From Lutraria lutraria (taxonomy: Eukaryota > Mollusca > Bivalvia > Venerida > Mactridae), in assembly GCA_964023205.1 (NCBI GenBank), contig OZ026848.1, forward strand, positions 26,957,912 to 27,021,911: a stretch of DNA of 64,000 nt. Reading direction: 5' to 3'. Below the pieces are notes generated by a model that saw only the letters and a list, made by a program, of their open reading frames with translations, was not told the origin of the DNA and made no database searches. A program made the position numbers and the translations under genes. Below, piece after piece: positions 51,630 through 61,265 of the stretch. Within the stretch, counting starts at the first letter, position 1. Every line of letters begins with the position of its first letter.

Positions 51630-52230
51630 TTTCAAAATAGGGCTGTCCCGATACAGATCTCAGCCGATACGATACGTATTGCGATACGGTACTAGCGATA
51701 TGCGATATCAACGATACAATATTACAATATTTCAAAGTAATGAAAAACGTTAAAATATTAGTGTTTTGGGGAACTCTGCACATTTGTTTGGTGATAGAAA
51801 GTCCTAATTAACTGTTAAAAAGGTGTAAAACTAAATACATCTTCTACTTAAAGTCATCAATTTGATTCACATATATGTTTGTTGATATTGTGGAAATTAA
51901 ATAATTATGAGACTGAAATATTAGTAAGTTTTTATCCCTGTCCCATAAATTGCCTTATATCAAGAATAGTACTTTTAAGCTATATACAAGTGTTTAAAGA
52001 ATCAGGGTTATGATTGTCAAATTGATTAACAATACCAAAATACTAGTAATAATCTTCAGCTTGGATGTTCAAGTCTAGTTCAGTTGTTCAACATTCTAAG
52101 AGTTTTTTAATATAAAATAAAAAACCGCGATACGGCCGATACGAGACCTTCCGATACGATACGCATATCGTCCAGCACTGTACCGGTATGTACCGGTACG
52201 CTGCCATATCGGGACAGTCCTATTTCAAAA
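51630..52230. mobile_element. 585-bp hAT-type MITE with 8-bp target-site duplication
   Basis: The element 51638-52222 begins TAGGGCTGTCCCGATA and ends TATCGGGACAGTCCTA, a 16-bp inverted repeat with one mismatch. An exact TTTCAAAA duplication lies on both sides (51630-51637 and 52223-52230). Subterminal regions are rich in CGATACG/ATCGATAC-type words. An 8-bp duplication and TAGGG ends fit the hAT superfamily. No transposase is encoded. Confidence 0.92.
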
Positions 52231-53070
52231 TAATATGACCTGTGATGAAGTGAGACAGACTTTAAGGTTTATTGTTATCATCACCTCGCCGCTCCTTGTA
52301 CGTCAACGATTTATCCAATTAAATCTGTATAATCATTGGTAATCAGTATTTGACGTCACAACTGTAACTACGCATGCGCAGCTTAAATCGGAACCCATCG
52401 GCTGTTTATATGTATACGCAAATGTCTCGGAAAATATCCGCGGCTGTTAATTTCTTCCGGCAGTATTGTCTTTGTTTTATAATTACAGGTAAATGTGCAC
52501 CTTGTGGTATGAACTCGACTTATCTGATAAAATCACAAAGATGTGTAAGTCGTTTTTGAGACACTTGTTTGTCGTATCGATGACAGTAATTCTTACAAAT
52601 TTAATTGTGCATCCTCATAATGGCATATGATACTTTGAATAAATATTTCTTAAAACTTATGACTCCGAAATTCTCAGATTTTAAATCCTTCAAACTTATA
52701 ATAGATATTCTATTTCATCAATATTTGATTGTTCACCGTGCACGTAAAATTGTACAAATTTTAATTGAAATGAAAACAAAGTTGTCATTAAATTGCTTAA
52801 TCACATAAAAATAAGAATCGGAATTGGACATTTGACAAATTTGCTGAATTTTGTTAAGCTTATAATTTAGTTGAATAGTTAAGTTGATTCCATCACATCT
52901 GAAATGCTGTCAGAATACAAGAAACAATTCTAAACTCTTTTTTGCCGAAATCACTGTACATGAGTGTGTATAATATAATACATGCTAGTATTACTGTTGC
53001 CTTGGTTTTAAACAAAACGCTTATGTGAAATATAAATATGTCATTAGATTCGATGTTAAGTATATGTATA
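52231..53070. other. intergenic, nothing recognised
   Basis: Short ORFs here have no recognised domain. A CRE-like TTGACGTCA lies near 52350. Confidence 0.45.
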
Positions 53071-53252
53071 CAGTCAAACAAAGGTGAACAAAGGTCACCA
53101 TTGAGAAATAAGTAATACTGCCTTTATTGGCGTGAGGTGACCTTAATTCGGAGGTCATTTTGTTGTAAATAATAAATATTGTTTTTAAAAGAACGGCCTT
53201 TATTCACAGGGTGGTATTTATTCGGAGGTGGCCGTTAACTTAGGTTTGACTA
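53071..53252. mobile_element. 182-bp TA-flanked MITE, copy 2
   Basis: It begins CAGTCAAACAAAGGT and ends ACTTAGGTTTGACTA, imperfect inverted ends, with TA on both sides (53069-53070, 53253-53254). The interior has TTATTCGGAGGTGGCCG. Same length as the 45449 copy. Confidence 0.8.
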
Positions 53253-54600
53253 TATACAACAATATCTCACTTATTACCACCTCAATATTATGGCTACTAA
53301 TGGAACGATTTATTTATCAAGCTGATACTGAGTATTTAGAAGTTCCATCCGAGAAATATGTGGTCGTTACATTGAGGCGATTTGTTAATGAAGCGGTCGT
53401 TAAGTGATATTTTACTGTATCTGTATCGCGAAAGATTGAATAAATCACATCCATAGTGACTCGAAACGGGAGAAATGTGGACTTATACAGGGATCCACTG
53501 TGTCTCAGATAAGCGGTTCGAAGAGGGATGAGTGTGTAATTAATCTTTTATCGATGTAAACGATTTTAAACTATTTTTAAGGCTCTTACAATATTACAGC
53601 TTTAAAAATGAATACTGTTGACCTATAATGAGTGATTAAATACATATTAATGAATTTATGTTGTTTTCTGGATTTTTTCATTTTAAATTTGAAAGGGTAA
53701 TTGTGTTCTTGGCGTATAGATTTGAGACAAAGATAGCATAAAAACTAATCTATGAAAAGTGATCTTACCAACTTCATTAGTGTCAACTCTTATGTCAACT
53801 GAGACAAGAAGAGACATACATATTGTATTTAACATACAAACAGGATAAACTATATCTTTTGCATTCGACGTTTTGCCTGAAACTATGACTAAGTTATATG
53901 AACATCACCAAACAATATGCAAACTGATTCAATGGTATCTGATTACTTACCATAGTGAATTAAATCGGTAGATACATTGAACTATTAATGATACTTTTTA
54001 TTTATTGTTTGTAAGTTTTTAGAGTTAACTTTCTTCGCGTACATTAGAACGATTCTTACGTACACGATGTGTTGAATTAGAAGATTAATGTCATATACGG
54101 TAGAATAAAGTTAGATTGAAGTCCCGGGTGACCAGAACACTTAAGTCATTATATCCACATTTAAATTCATGTGTTAGTGGCCACCTCCGAAGAAGACCAT
54201 TCTTTTAAAAACCGTCACTTATTATTAAGACCAAATTGACTTCCGAATAAAGCCACCTGCCAATAAAGGTCATACTTTGTCTTTCACAAGAGTGGTCTTT
54301 GTTCACAGGGTTAAGTGTACATGCATATACATTACAATGTGATAAAGAAGGGAGTGTTCGAGGAACAAATCGTACTTCATCGAATCTTCCGTTATTCTGA
54401 TTTCACTAAAACATCTGTCGGTATGCCATCTACTATTATAGTAAGTAACTTTCTTGGTAACCATTCATTTACAATTGTTTAAATATGTTTCCAGATTTTC
54501 CCTCATGATTGATTTAAACCAGCAACATTCATATAATGTCTCTTCATAAATATAGCAGCAAGAATGCACGCCATCTTGTACGTATTTAGATAGATAAAAC
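53253..54600. other. intergenic with a decayed MITE fragment
   Basis: 54165-54315 contains GTGGCCACCTCCGAAGAAGA and TTTGTTCACAGGGTTAAGTG, a decayed member of the 182-bp MITE family in mixed orientation. Nothing else recognised. Confidence 0.45.
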
Positions 54601-54772
54601 AAAGTACTGAAAGTACTCATGGAAACTGAACTTACATGTACTTGCACTGCACTATGGGATGGAACTAGTTTAGCACGGCGGATGTAGAAAAACTTAGATA
54701 TTTGGTTCGTATCAAAATTCATGCGCGCCGAGCGAGTGACAGCTATGGAACGCAGAACTATCGTTAAGTTTC
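54601..54772. repeat. dispersed repeat pair, copy 2
   Basis: Matches 36596-36770 in order and orientation (AAAGTACTGAAAGTACTCAT to AACTATCGTT). The middle (TTGCACTGCACTATGGGATG, GGAACTAGTTTAG) resembles the right half of hairpin H3. Confidence 0.8.
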
Positions 54773-55574
54773 CAAAAACGTTCTATTTCATGAATTTAGC
54801 TAATGAAATTTTCATATAAAGTTTAAAAAAAGATCTTAAACTATAGACATATTTCATGAATTCATGAATATTGCATATCATCGTACATAGGTGCGATTTA
54901 AAAGTAACTTATGAATGATCATGTCTAGTTTTCATGGCAACGAATATTACCATTCACAATTAGACTGGAAACTGAAGTTTTACTTAGCCGTGTTCTTATT
55001 GTTAACTTAAGATGGCCCAATCCAGTTTCAGGACAAGGGGAGAAAAAAGTTTCACGTAGCTATGCTTTTATTGTGATCTTTAGAGAGCCCAGTCTTATAT
55101 TATAAACCACTAAATGCATATTAATCACGAACTAATATTTATCTTTCTTTTTTTTGTGAAAATCGTCAAGTTTTAAGAGGTATGTTTTTAATGCGTTAAA
55201 AATGATAAATCATTTCGATATACGATACTTATACTCTAAACAGATACACAGGAAACAGAACCGACAACTGTATATGATTAACTTTGTCCTATTTTACTAT
55301 ATATACAGTCTTTTTATCGCATTTCCGGTTAAAGTATTCGCTGAAAAATATACAAACAGGATGAACATGTGTTAAAAGGTCACCAAAGAGAGATAAGATG
55401 GTCATTGTGTGAAGTTGTACTTTATTCGAAGGTTATTTAGTATATTACATTATCAGAGGGCTTTAAAATAGTGGCGTATGTAAACACGGTGGATTTTATT
55501 CACAAGTGGACGTAATCTTATCGTCTGTCGTACATGCAAACATACACAATAGACCAAAATGTTCACTGATAATC
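54773..55574. other. intergenic with a decayed MITE fragment
   Basis: 55375-55515 keeps AAAGGTCACCAAAGAGAGAT and GGTGGATTTTATTCACAAGT, a decayed 182-bp MITE family member. Nothing else was recognised. Confidence 0.4.
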
Positions 55575-55611
55575 ATTATACGCCCGTTTGAACAAAAACG
55601 GGTCGTATAAT
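55575..55611. repeat. 15-bp-arm hairpin heading a repeat element
   Basis: ATTATACGCCCGTTT pairs with AACGGGTCGTATAAT across a 7-base loop (one G:T-type mismatch). It directly precedes a GGCGGGCGGGCGG segment and the 44-bp minisatellite, which probably belong to one element. Confidence 0.8.
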
Positions 55612-55779
55612 GGGAACACCAATGGCGGGCGGGCGGTTTCCACAACGGTGTCCGCTCTCTAGTTCAAACAGTTTTATTCGGATCCTCACCAAACTTGATG
55701 GAAATGTTTATGGCCATGAGATCTCGGTCAAGATCGATACCCAGGTCAATCGGCCCTGGCACTTCTGAGTTATATGCCC

Positions 55780-56401
55780 CTTGACGGACGTATTTTGTGA
55801 CCCGGCACTTCTCAGTTATGCCCCTTGACGGACGTATTTTGTGATCTGGCACTTCTCAGTTATGACCCTTGACGGACGTATTTTGTGACCTGGCACCTCT
55901 GAGTTATGCCCCTTGACGGACGTATTTTGTGACCCGGCACTTCTCAGTTATGCCACTTGACGGACGTATTTTGTGACCTGGCACTTCTGAGTTATGACCC
56001 TTGACGGACGTATTTTGTGACCTGGCACCTCTGAGTTATGCCCCATTGACGGACGTATTTTGTGACCTGGCACTTCTGAGTTATGACCCTTGACGGACGT
56101 ATTTTGTGACCTGGCGCTTCTGAGTTATGCCCCTTGACGGACGTATTTTGTGACCTGGCACTTCTGAGTTATGACCCTTGACGGACGTATTTTGTGACCT
56201 GGCACCTCTGAGTTATGCCCCATTGACGGACGTATTTTGTGACCTGGCACTTCTGAGTTATGACCCTTGACGGACGTATTTTGTGACCTGGCGCTTCTGA
56301 GTTATGCCCCTTGACAGGCGTATTTTGTGACCTTGCATATCTGAGTTATGCCCCTTGACGGGCGTATTTTGTGACCTGGCACTTCTGAGTTATGCCCCTT
56401 G
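55780..56401 (+). repeat. 44-bp minisatellite, about 14 units, with higher-order repeat
   Basis: The unit is TTGACGGACGTATTTTGTGA followed by CCTGGCACTTCTGAGTTATG and CCCC. Variants (CTCAGTT, GGCACCTCT, CCCCATTGAC, GGCGCTTCT) recur in the same order about every 177 bp (for example CCCCATTGAC near 56041 and 56218), so a block of four units has itself been duplicated. It ends directly at a truncated SINE. Confidence 0.95.
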
Positions 56402-56640
56402 AGTTCGAACCTCAAGCGAGTCTCAAACTGTCCGTGACAAATTTGACTGAAGATATTGCATCCTATAGTTAATTGTCCTCCACCTCTGAATTATGTAGGA
56501 TAGCTAAGCAGTAGCTTGCGGAAAGGATGTGGCCTATATGAAGTCCAGGAAAGCCAAGTGCCAGGCAAAAAGAGTCTCATAAGCCAACTTGACTGGCCCT
56601 TTCAATAGGGGTAACACTAACAAAACGTTTACCTTTACCC
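56402..56640 (+). mobile_element. SINE family B, 5'-truncated (copy 2)
   Basis: It begins at the B box (GTTCGAACCTCAAGC) immediately after the minisatellite and continues with GACAAATTTGACTGAAGATA, CTCTGAATTATGTAGGATAG and GAAGTCCAGGAAAGC. The A-box half is missing, and the junction with the minisatellite is abrupt. Confidence 0.75.
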
Positions 56641-56795
56641 TATACTGGCATTTCTTAATTCGCAAAGTGGAATTTAAAACCAATGCTTTATCTGATACAT
56701 TATTATGGTTACTTGGATTGACTTATGTATAATAATGATACACATTCAAACTAAATAACATATATAATATTGATTGTCTCTCATAGGAAAGTTGT

Positions 56796-56866
56796 ATTTA
56801 ATATGTTGAAAAATAAGCGACTCAGTTTCTTATTAACTGAGTCGCTTATTTTTCAACATATTAAAT
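56796..56866. repeat. perfect 32-bp-arm hairpin
   Basis: Arms 56796-56827 and 56835-56866 are exact reverse complements with a 7-base loop TCTTATT. The stem contains AAAAATAAGCGACTCAGTT. No mismatch in 32 pairs. Confidence 0.97.
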
Positions 56867-58071
56867 AACTTTAGGTATATCTAGTTTGTGTACAACATTT
56901 CTAACTGTATAAAATTGCACGGGCCATCTTCGTCGGCATAATTACCTGCATGTTTTTGTAATACGGTAAAACTTAAAGATCGTCTGTTTGCTGAAACCAC
57001 CTGTGAATTACGGCCACTTATAAGCACACATTTATATTTTTGTAATTCTACCTAATGCACCCTTGGTGTTGATTCACATATGCATTCGAACCTGCGTTAG
57101 CGGCCACCTCCTGATAAATGCCATAATAAAAACCATTATATTAAAAGTTGTAATCAAATACTTAGAACAAAAGGAACCTGAAATAAAGACCGTTTGTCCA
57201 TTTTGAACGATTGTGGTCAGAATTTAACTTTCCCAAGGATGGCCTTTGATCACAACTTCAAATATATGACTGTATGAATATAATAGTATGCATTGTGCAT
57301 GAATGATTTACATAAATTATAAAAAGTAAACAAAATTATTTCATTCTGTGAATGATATCTTAAATTTAAAATCTTTTTTTTTACTTTTCGCGAGTGCATG
57401 TTCAATTTTCAGTTATGTGTGTTAATTCATAAAACGTGATCATCTAACATCAAACTTATTTGTTATCACTTTTAAAACAGCGAGAATCACAAATATATTG
57501 AAATATTGATATTTCGCATTTCAGCTTGTTAAAAGTACTTATTAAGCGCAACAGTTCCAAATATTCGCGATATTGTTAATTAGAACAGACAAATAACCAT
57601 GTCTTCTGTAACTTAACCAAAGCTTTTCTACTTTTTCTCTTAACAAAATATACCGTTCGAAATTTGAACGCGTGTTTATGCCAAAATTAATCAAGTTCAA
57701 GCTTCGGATTTTCTGTAAGAGATTTTAATGTCAACACCAAGAAATGAGGACGACCGGGTAACCGTAAACACGTGTCTATTTTTTCTGGCTGTATTTACTA
57801 TTACGAGACAACATCGAAATACTCGCGAGAATTGAGCATTCTGATTGATCACAGTACGAAACTAGAAAAGGTATTGTTTATATCTAAGATATACATATGA
57901 CAATGTTCGATGTCATTAACTCTTCTCGCATGATTATATCACAATACGTATGACATTAATTCAACTTAATGACATAAATTCATTCATAATCCAATCAAAA
58001 GGTGAGTCTGCCAATTCTTGTCTCCGGGGTTGAGGCTGCTAACAAATTCCAACCCGTTTATACTTATTGCA
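56867..58071. other. intergenic with a decayed MITE fragment
   Basis: 57085-57275 holds GCGGCCACCTCCTGATAAAT and a right end TATGACTGTA, part of the 182-bp MITE family. No gene recognised. Confidence 0.4.
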
Positions 58072-58372
58072 ACACACCCGGTTAGCTCGGTGGTTAGAAC
58101 GTTGGTCTACTTATCAAAATGTTACAAGTGAGTTCGAATCTCGGGCGAGGTTCACACTGTCTTGACAAATTTGACTGAAGATATTACATCCTATGCTAAA
58201 TTTCCCCCACCTCTGAATTATGTTGGGTAGCTTGGCGGATAAAATGTGGTTAGTACTGGTTAAGGCCTAAATGAAGTCCAGGAAAGCTGGCTAGAATAAC
58301 TGCCCGCCTAGTTATATAACTGAAATAATGTTGAAATGGCGTTAAATCCGGTGAAAGTAAATAAACAAATAA
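58072..58372 (+). mobile_element. tRNA-derived SINE, family B, full length (copy 3)
   Basis: The head is CACCCGGTTAGCTCGGTGGT (A box) with B box GTGAGTTCGAATCTC; the body contains TTGACAAATTTGACTGAAGA and the 3' end GTTGAAATGGCGTTAAATCC, then an A-rich tail. It is the most complete copy and serves as reference for 32112 and 56402. Confidence 0.85.
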
Positions 58373-59963
58373 TGATAATATTTGCGGACAGTAGACAAGT
58401 TTTATAATATTGCTCTCGTCCACATTAAATTTAATACACCGATCTCTGGCATTCGACATGTGTGTGATCAAGTAAATGTCATGAATCTAGGCGTCAGTTA
58501 GGTAAAGTAAAATATATATAAAACTTAAACATAAAACAATATAATAAAAGAGAAGAGTCAAACTCTAGTTGCAATCCTTATCAATACTGTATGTAATGTA
58601 TGCACAAGTACATCCATTTATTTTCCATAACTCATTGACAAACTGAAAATTAGATCAGTACTTGGCATATATTAACAACTCATGACGTCAACAAATCATT
58701 TACATTTCAAATGAATCGTAAGCAAATATGGTATATTGCATATATTCCTTAATGTGTGGAACCAGACTAGGGGGCTAGTATGTTGAAGGGATAGTGTATA
58801 ATGGTTATGTAATAGCTAACCTATCATAATACACATAAACAATGAGTATTTAAAACACTAGGAAAAGGAATGACAACGCATGCCACAAATATCAATAAAA
58901 TACACTGATTCAGCGCAAAAGAATAATTCGGGAATGTTCTACTCACGTGCAATTAGCAAAAATCGTCGACACCTTCATACATTTCCACCTAGCTACGCCA
59001 TTACGATTCCAAGTGCTTCAGCCAATGAAACGCCTGCTTTTAAACAATTACAGGGCAAAGTGCACGGAATCATTATATATTTCAACGTTTCAGTCAATTC
59101 CTGGATTATTCTTGTGCACCCAGTCAGTGATGTTTATGGTTAACATGCGTTGTAATTCCTGTCTCTGTTCCTTTAATGTGCAAGGTATTTCAGGCCGATT
59201 TTGTGTTGCGAGGACGCATTGGACTTCACACAATTCACGATTTTTTGGTGGAAAAATATCTGCTTCATTGTTTAGTTTGGAAAAAATACTTATTGGCAAG
59301 GATTTATATATGTATATAAGTTCTTGTTATTGGCTATGTGTAGTAGAATAATTATGTTTGCTATCTGTATATACCAATTATTAACATTCTAAGTGATTTT
59401 TGAAAAAGTTACGTAGTGTTAAACTAACTTGATGTGGAAACCGTCACTTCGGAAATATGATAAATGTATTTTCGTCCGTGTTGTCATTTTAGGCCTAAAT
59501 AACCATTAGCCACGATCCTTTCATCGTGCTAGCCCCTTATGACGTGGGATATAATCATAAATAAGATATTTGGGTAATGGTAATAAATATCAATATAAAT
59601 ATTCATGTAATAAAAGTAATGAATAATGATGCGTTATAAATGTTCCACGGCCAAGAGCCTGAGATTATAAGTAGTTTGTAACGTCGGATGATATGACCTG
59701 ACCTTTGCCCAGGTGCAACAGTCAATAGCACATTAATTTATTAATTTCACGCGTCAGAAAGTATGGTGTGAATTATTGCCTTTTGTGTTGGAACGCATTC
59801 AACACAGTGATGTTCCGGTGAGAATTTTGCACGAGTTTCTCGTGGAGTTTTTAGCTGTTGTCAGTAAATCGTGTTCTCTGTATCGCTCGTTTTACCTGAC
59901 GCTTTAAAAGAGACACATTAAACAATTTACTTGCAGGATTACTCGAAGCACATCCATTAGCTG
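58373..59963. other. intergenic, no supported gene
   Basis: Several overlapping open frames on both strands lie at 58880-59350. The - strand frame 59327-59090 is the most protein-like (ELCEVQCVLATQNRPEIPC) but has no start codon, splice context or recognised family. Nothing else found. Confidence 0.4.
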
Positions 59964-60215
59964 ATGACTCAGACGATGAGAAGAAAATTCATAGGGCCCA
60001 GATTCAAGCCGACAAATAAGTGCGACAAGAAAGATGAAAATAAATATTTCTACCAACAAGCTGATGTCTACATAGACACAGTCTCCAGCCGACAAACAAT
60101 GCAGTTAAATTTGACTGGTGATTGCTTCAAGTGTGGGAATGTCAGATACCAGCGTAAGGATTGTTTGATAGTCGTTAAAACTGAACAGAGTCACGAAGAA
60201 GAAAAATGCAGGTGA
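59964..60215 (+). CDS. small ORF with degenerate zinc-knuckle motif
   Basis: An 83-residue open frame, Lys/Asp-rich at the start. It contains CFKCGNVRYQRKDC at about residues 54-67: this is C-x2-C-x4-Y-x4-C, the spacing of a CCHC zinc knuckle but with Tyr in place of His. Such knuckles occur in retroelement Gag-like proteins and RNA-binding proteins. An acceptor-like TTGCAG lies about 30 bp upstream (59936), so it could be an exon. With the missing His, it is probably a relic. I do not recognise a specific protein. Confidence 0.3.
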   Translation: MTQTMRRKFIGPRFKPTNKCDKKDENKYFYQQADVYIDTVSSRQTMQLNLTGDCFKCGNVRYQRKDCLIVVKTEQSHEEEKCR

Positions 60216-61034
60216 GAGCCAATTTATTGTTACCCATTGACCTGACAGTCGCATGCGGCTGAGACCGGAAACCAAACTAGTTCTTGATTGTTAGTGAATA
60301 TATGAATTATAAAATGGCTTGGGTGGAATTTAAATGTTACTTTGGGCAACTTTGCACCGTCACATTAATATCACTTTCGTATATTTTCATCCCGTAGATT
60401 AGAAATCTAACCGTACAATATTTGGTTCAAGGCTAGATATACTTTACATAAGTTTAAACCATCACGTCATTTTAACTGCCACGTCGGAAAATTAGAAATT
60501 CATTCTTCAAGTGCCTGAAGTTGGCAAATAAATAATAAAATAGCACATACAATCTATGAAATGATAAAATCACTGTTCAACTGCATGATTCACTCAAGCA
60601 AATTTTTGTTTAGCTCTTGCATTGTACTGAGAATTTTATGGTTGTTCATACTGTACACTTAAAGCCCCATTAGCATTTTGGATGTTGAAATTAAAGTAGG
60701 TCCTATCTTATTAGTAGAATTGACTTTTACATGCAATAAAGACATTCCGAAATTTTCTTTTTTAATCACAAAGTACATATAGAAATATAGCACAGTATTT
60801 TTTTTCAATGATATTGAAAAAGAAGAAAATGCGTCTGACAACATTTCTACGAGATGTGGCTAAAGAAAGACATCGTGTAATATTTTTTTAGAGCAAATAA
60901 TATACAAATGTATATTTCTTATATTTTACTAGCATTGCATATATTGTTAAGTACTGCTAAATTTAAAAAAGCTAATGGGGCTTTAAGATGGTGTGTATAT
61001 AAGGTATTAAGCAACCTAACATTAATGGCAAACT
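60216..61034. other. intergenic, nothing recognised
   Basis: AT-rich. TTAAAGCCCCATTAGC near 60659 and GCTAATGGGGCTTTAA near 60972 are exact inverted copies, listed as an element. Confidence 0.5.
60659..60987. mobile_element. ~329-bp element with terminal inverted repeats
   Basis: TTAAAGCCCCATTAGC at 60659-60674 and its exact reverse complement GCTAATGGGGCTTTAA at 60972-60987 bound an AT-rich interior. TTAA at the outer ends suggests a piggyBac-type TTAA MITE, with the inner repeat AGCCCCATTAGC. No coding capacity. Confidence 0.75.
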
Positions 61035-61265
61035 CATGACAGTCGGGTGGTAACGTGCTGGACAATTAAACGGAAGGTTGTGGGTTCGAATCTAGGCTCC
61101 ATCTGTCAATATTCCAGGGTTGCGTTTCCAGAGTCCCCAATCCCAACTCAGTTACCGTGCCGATAACAACAGATAAATACTAAGTAAATGATCCTTAACT
61201 AAAGACAAGTGGAACTGACCTTAACGCGAAGCGAGTGCGAATCAGTCAAACGAAAATAGGTAAGC
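61035..61265 (+). mobile_element. tRNA-like SINE, family C
   Basis: The head is CAGTCGGGTGGTAACGTGCT (A-box-like) with B box GTGGGTTCGAATCTA, followed by an unrelated body (TTCCAGGGTTGCGTTTCCAG, CCGTGCCGATAACAACAG). It is the only copy in the window, so its 3' end is uncertain. Confidence 0.55.

Noticed and set aside
58947..59351. 134-codon and overlapping ORFs on + and - strands
   Set aside because: Three overlapping frames with no family resemblance, splice sites or upstream signals; the - strand frame has no ATG and could be chance.
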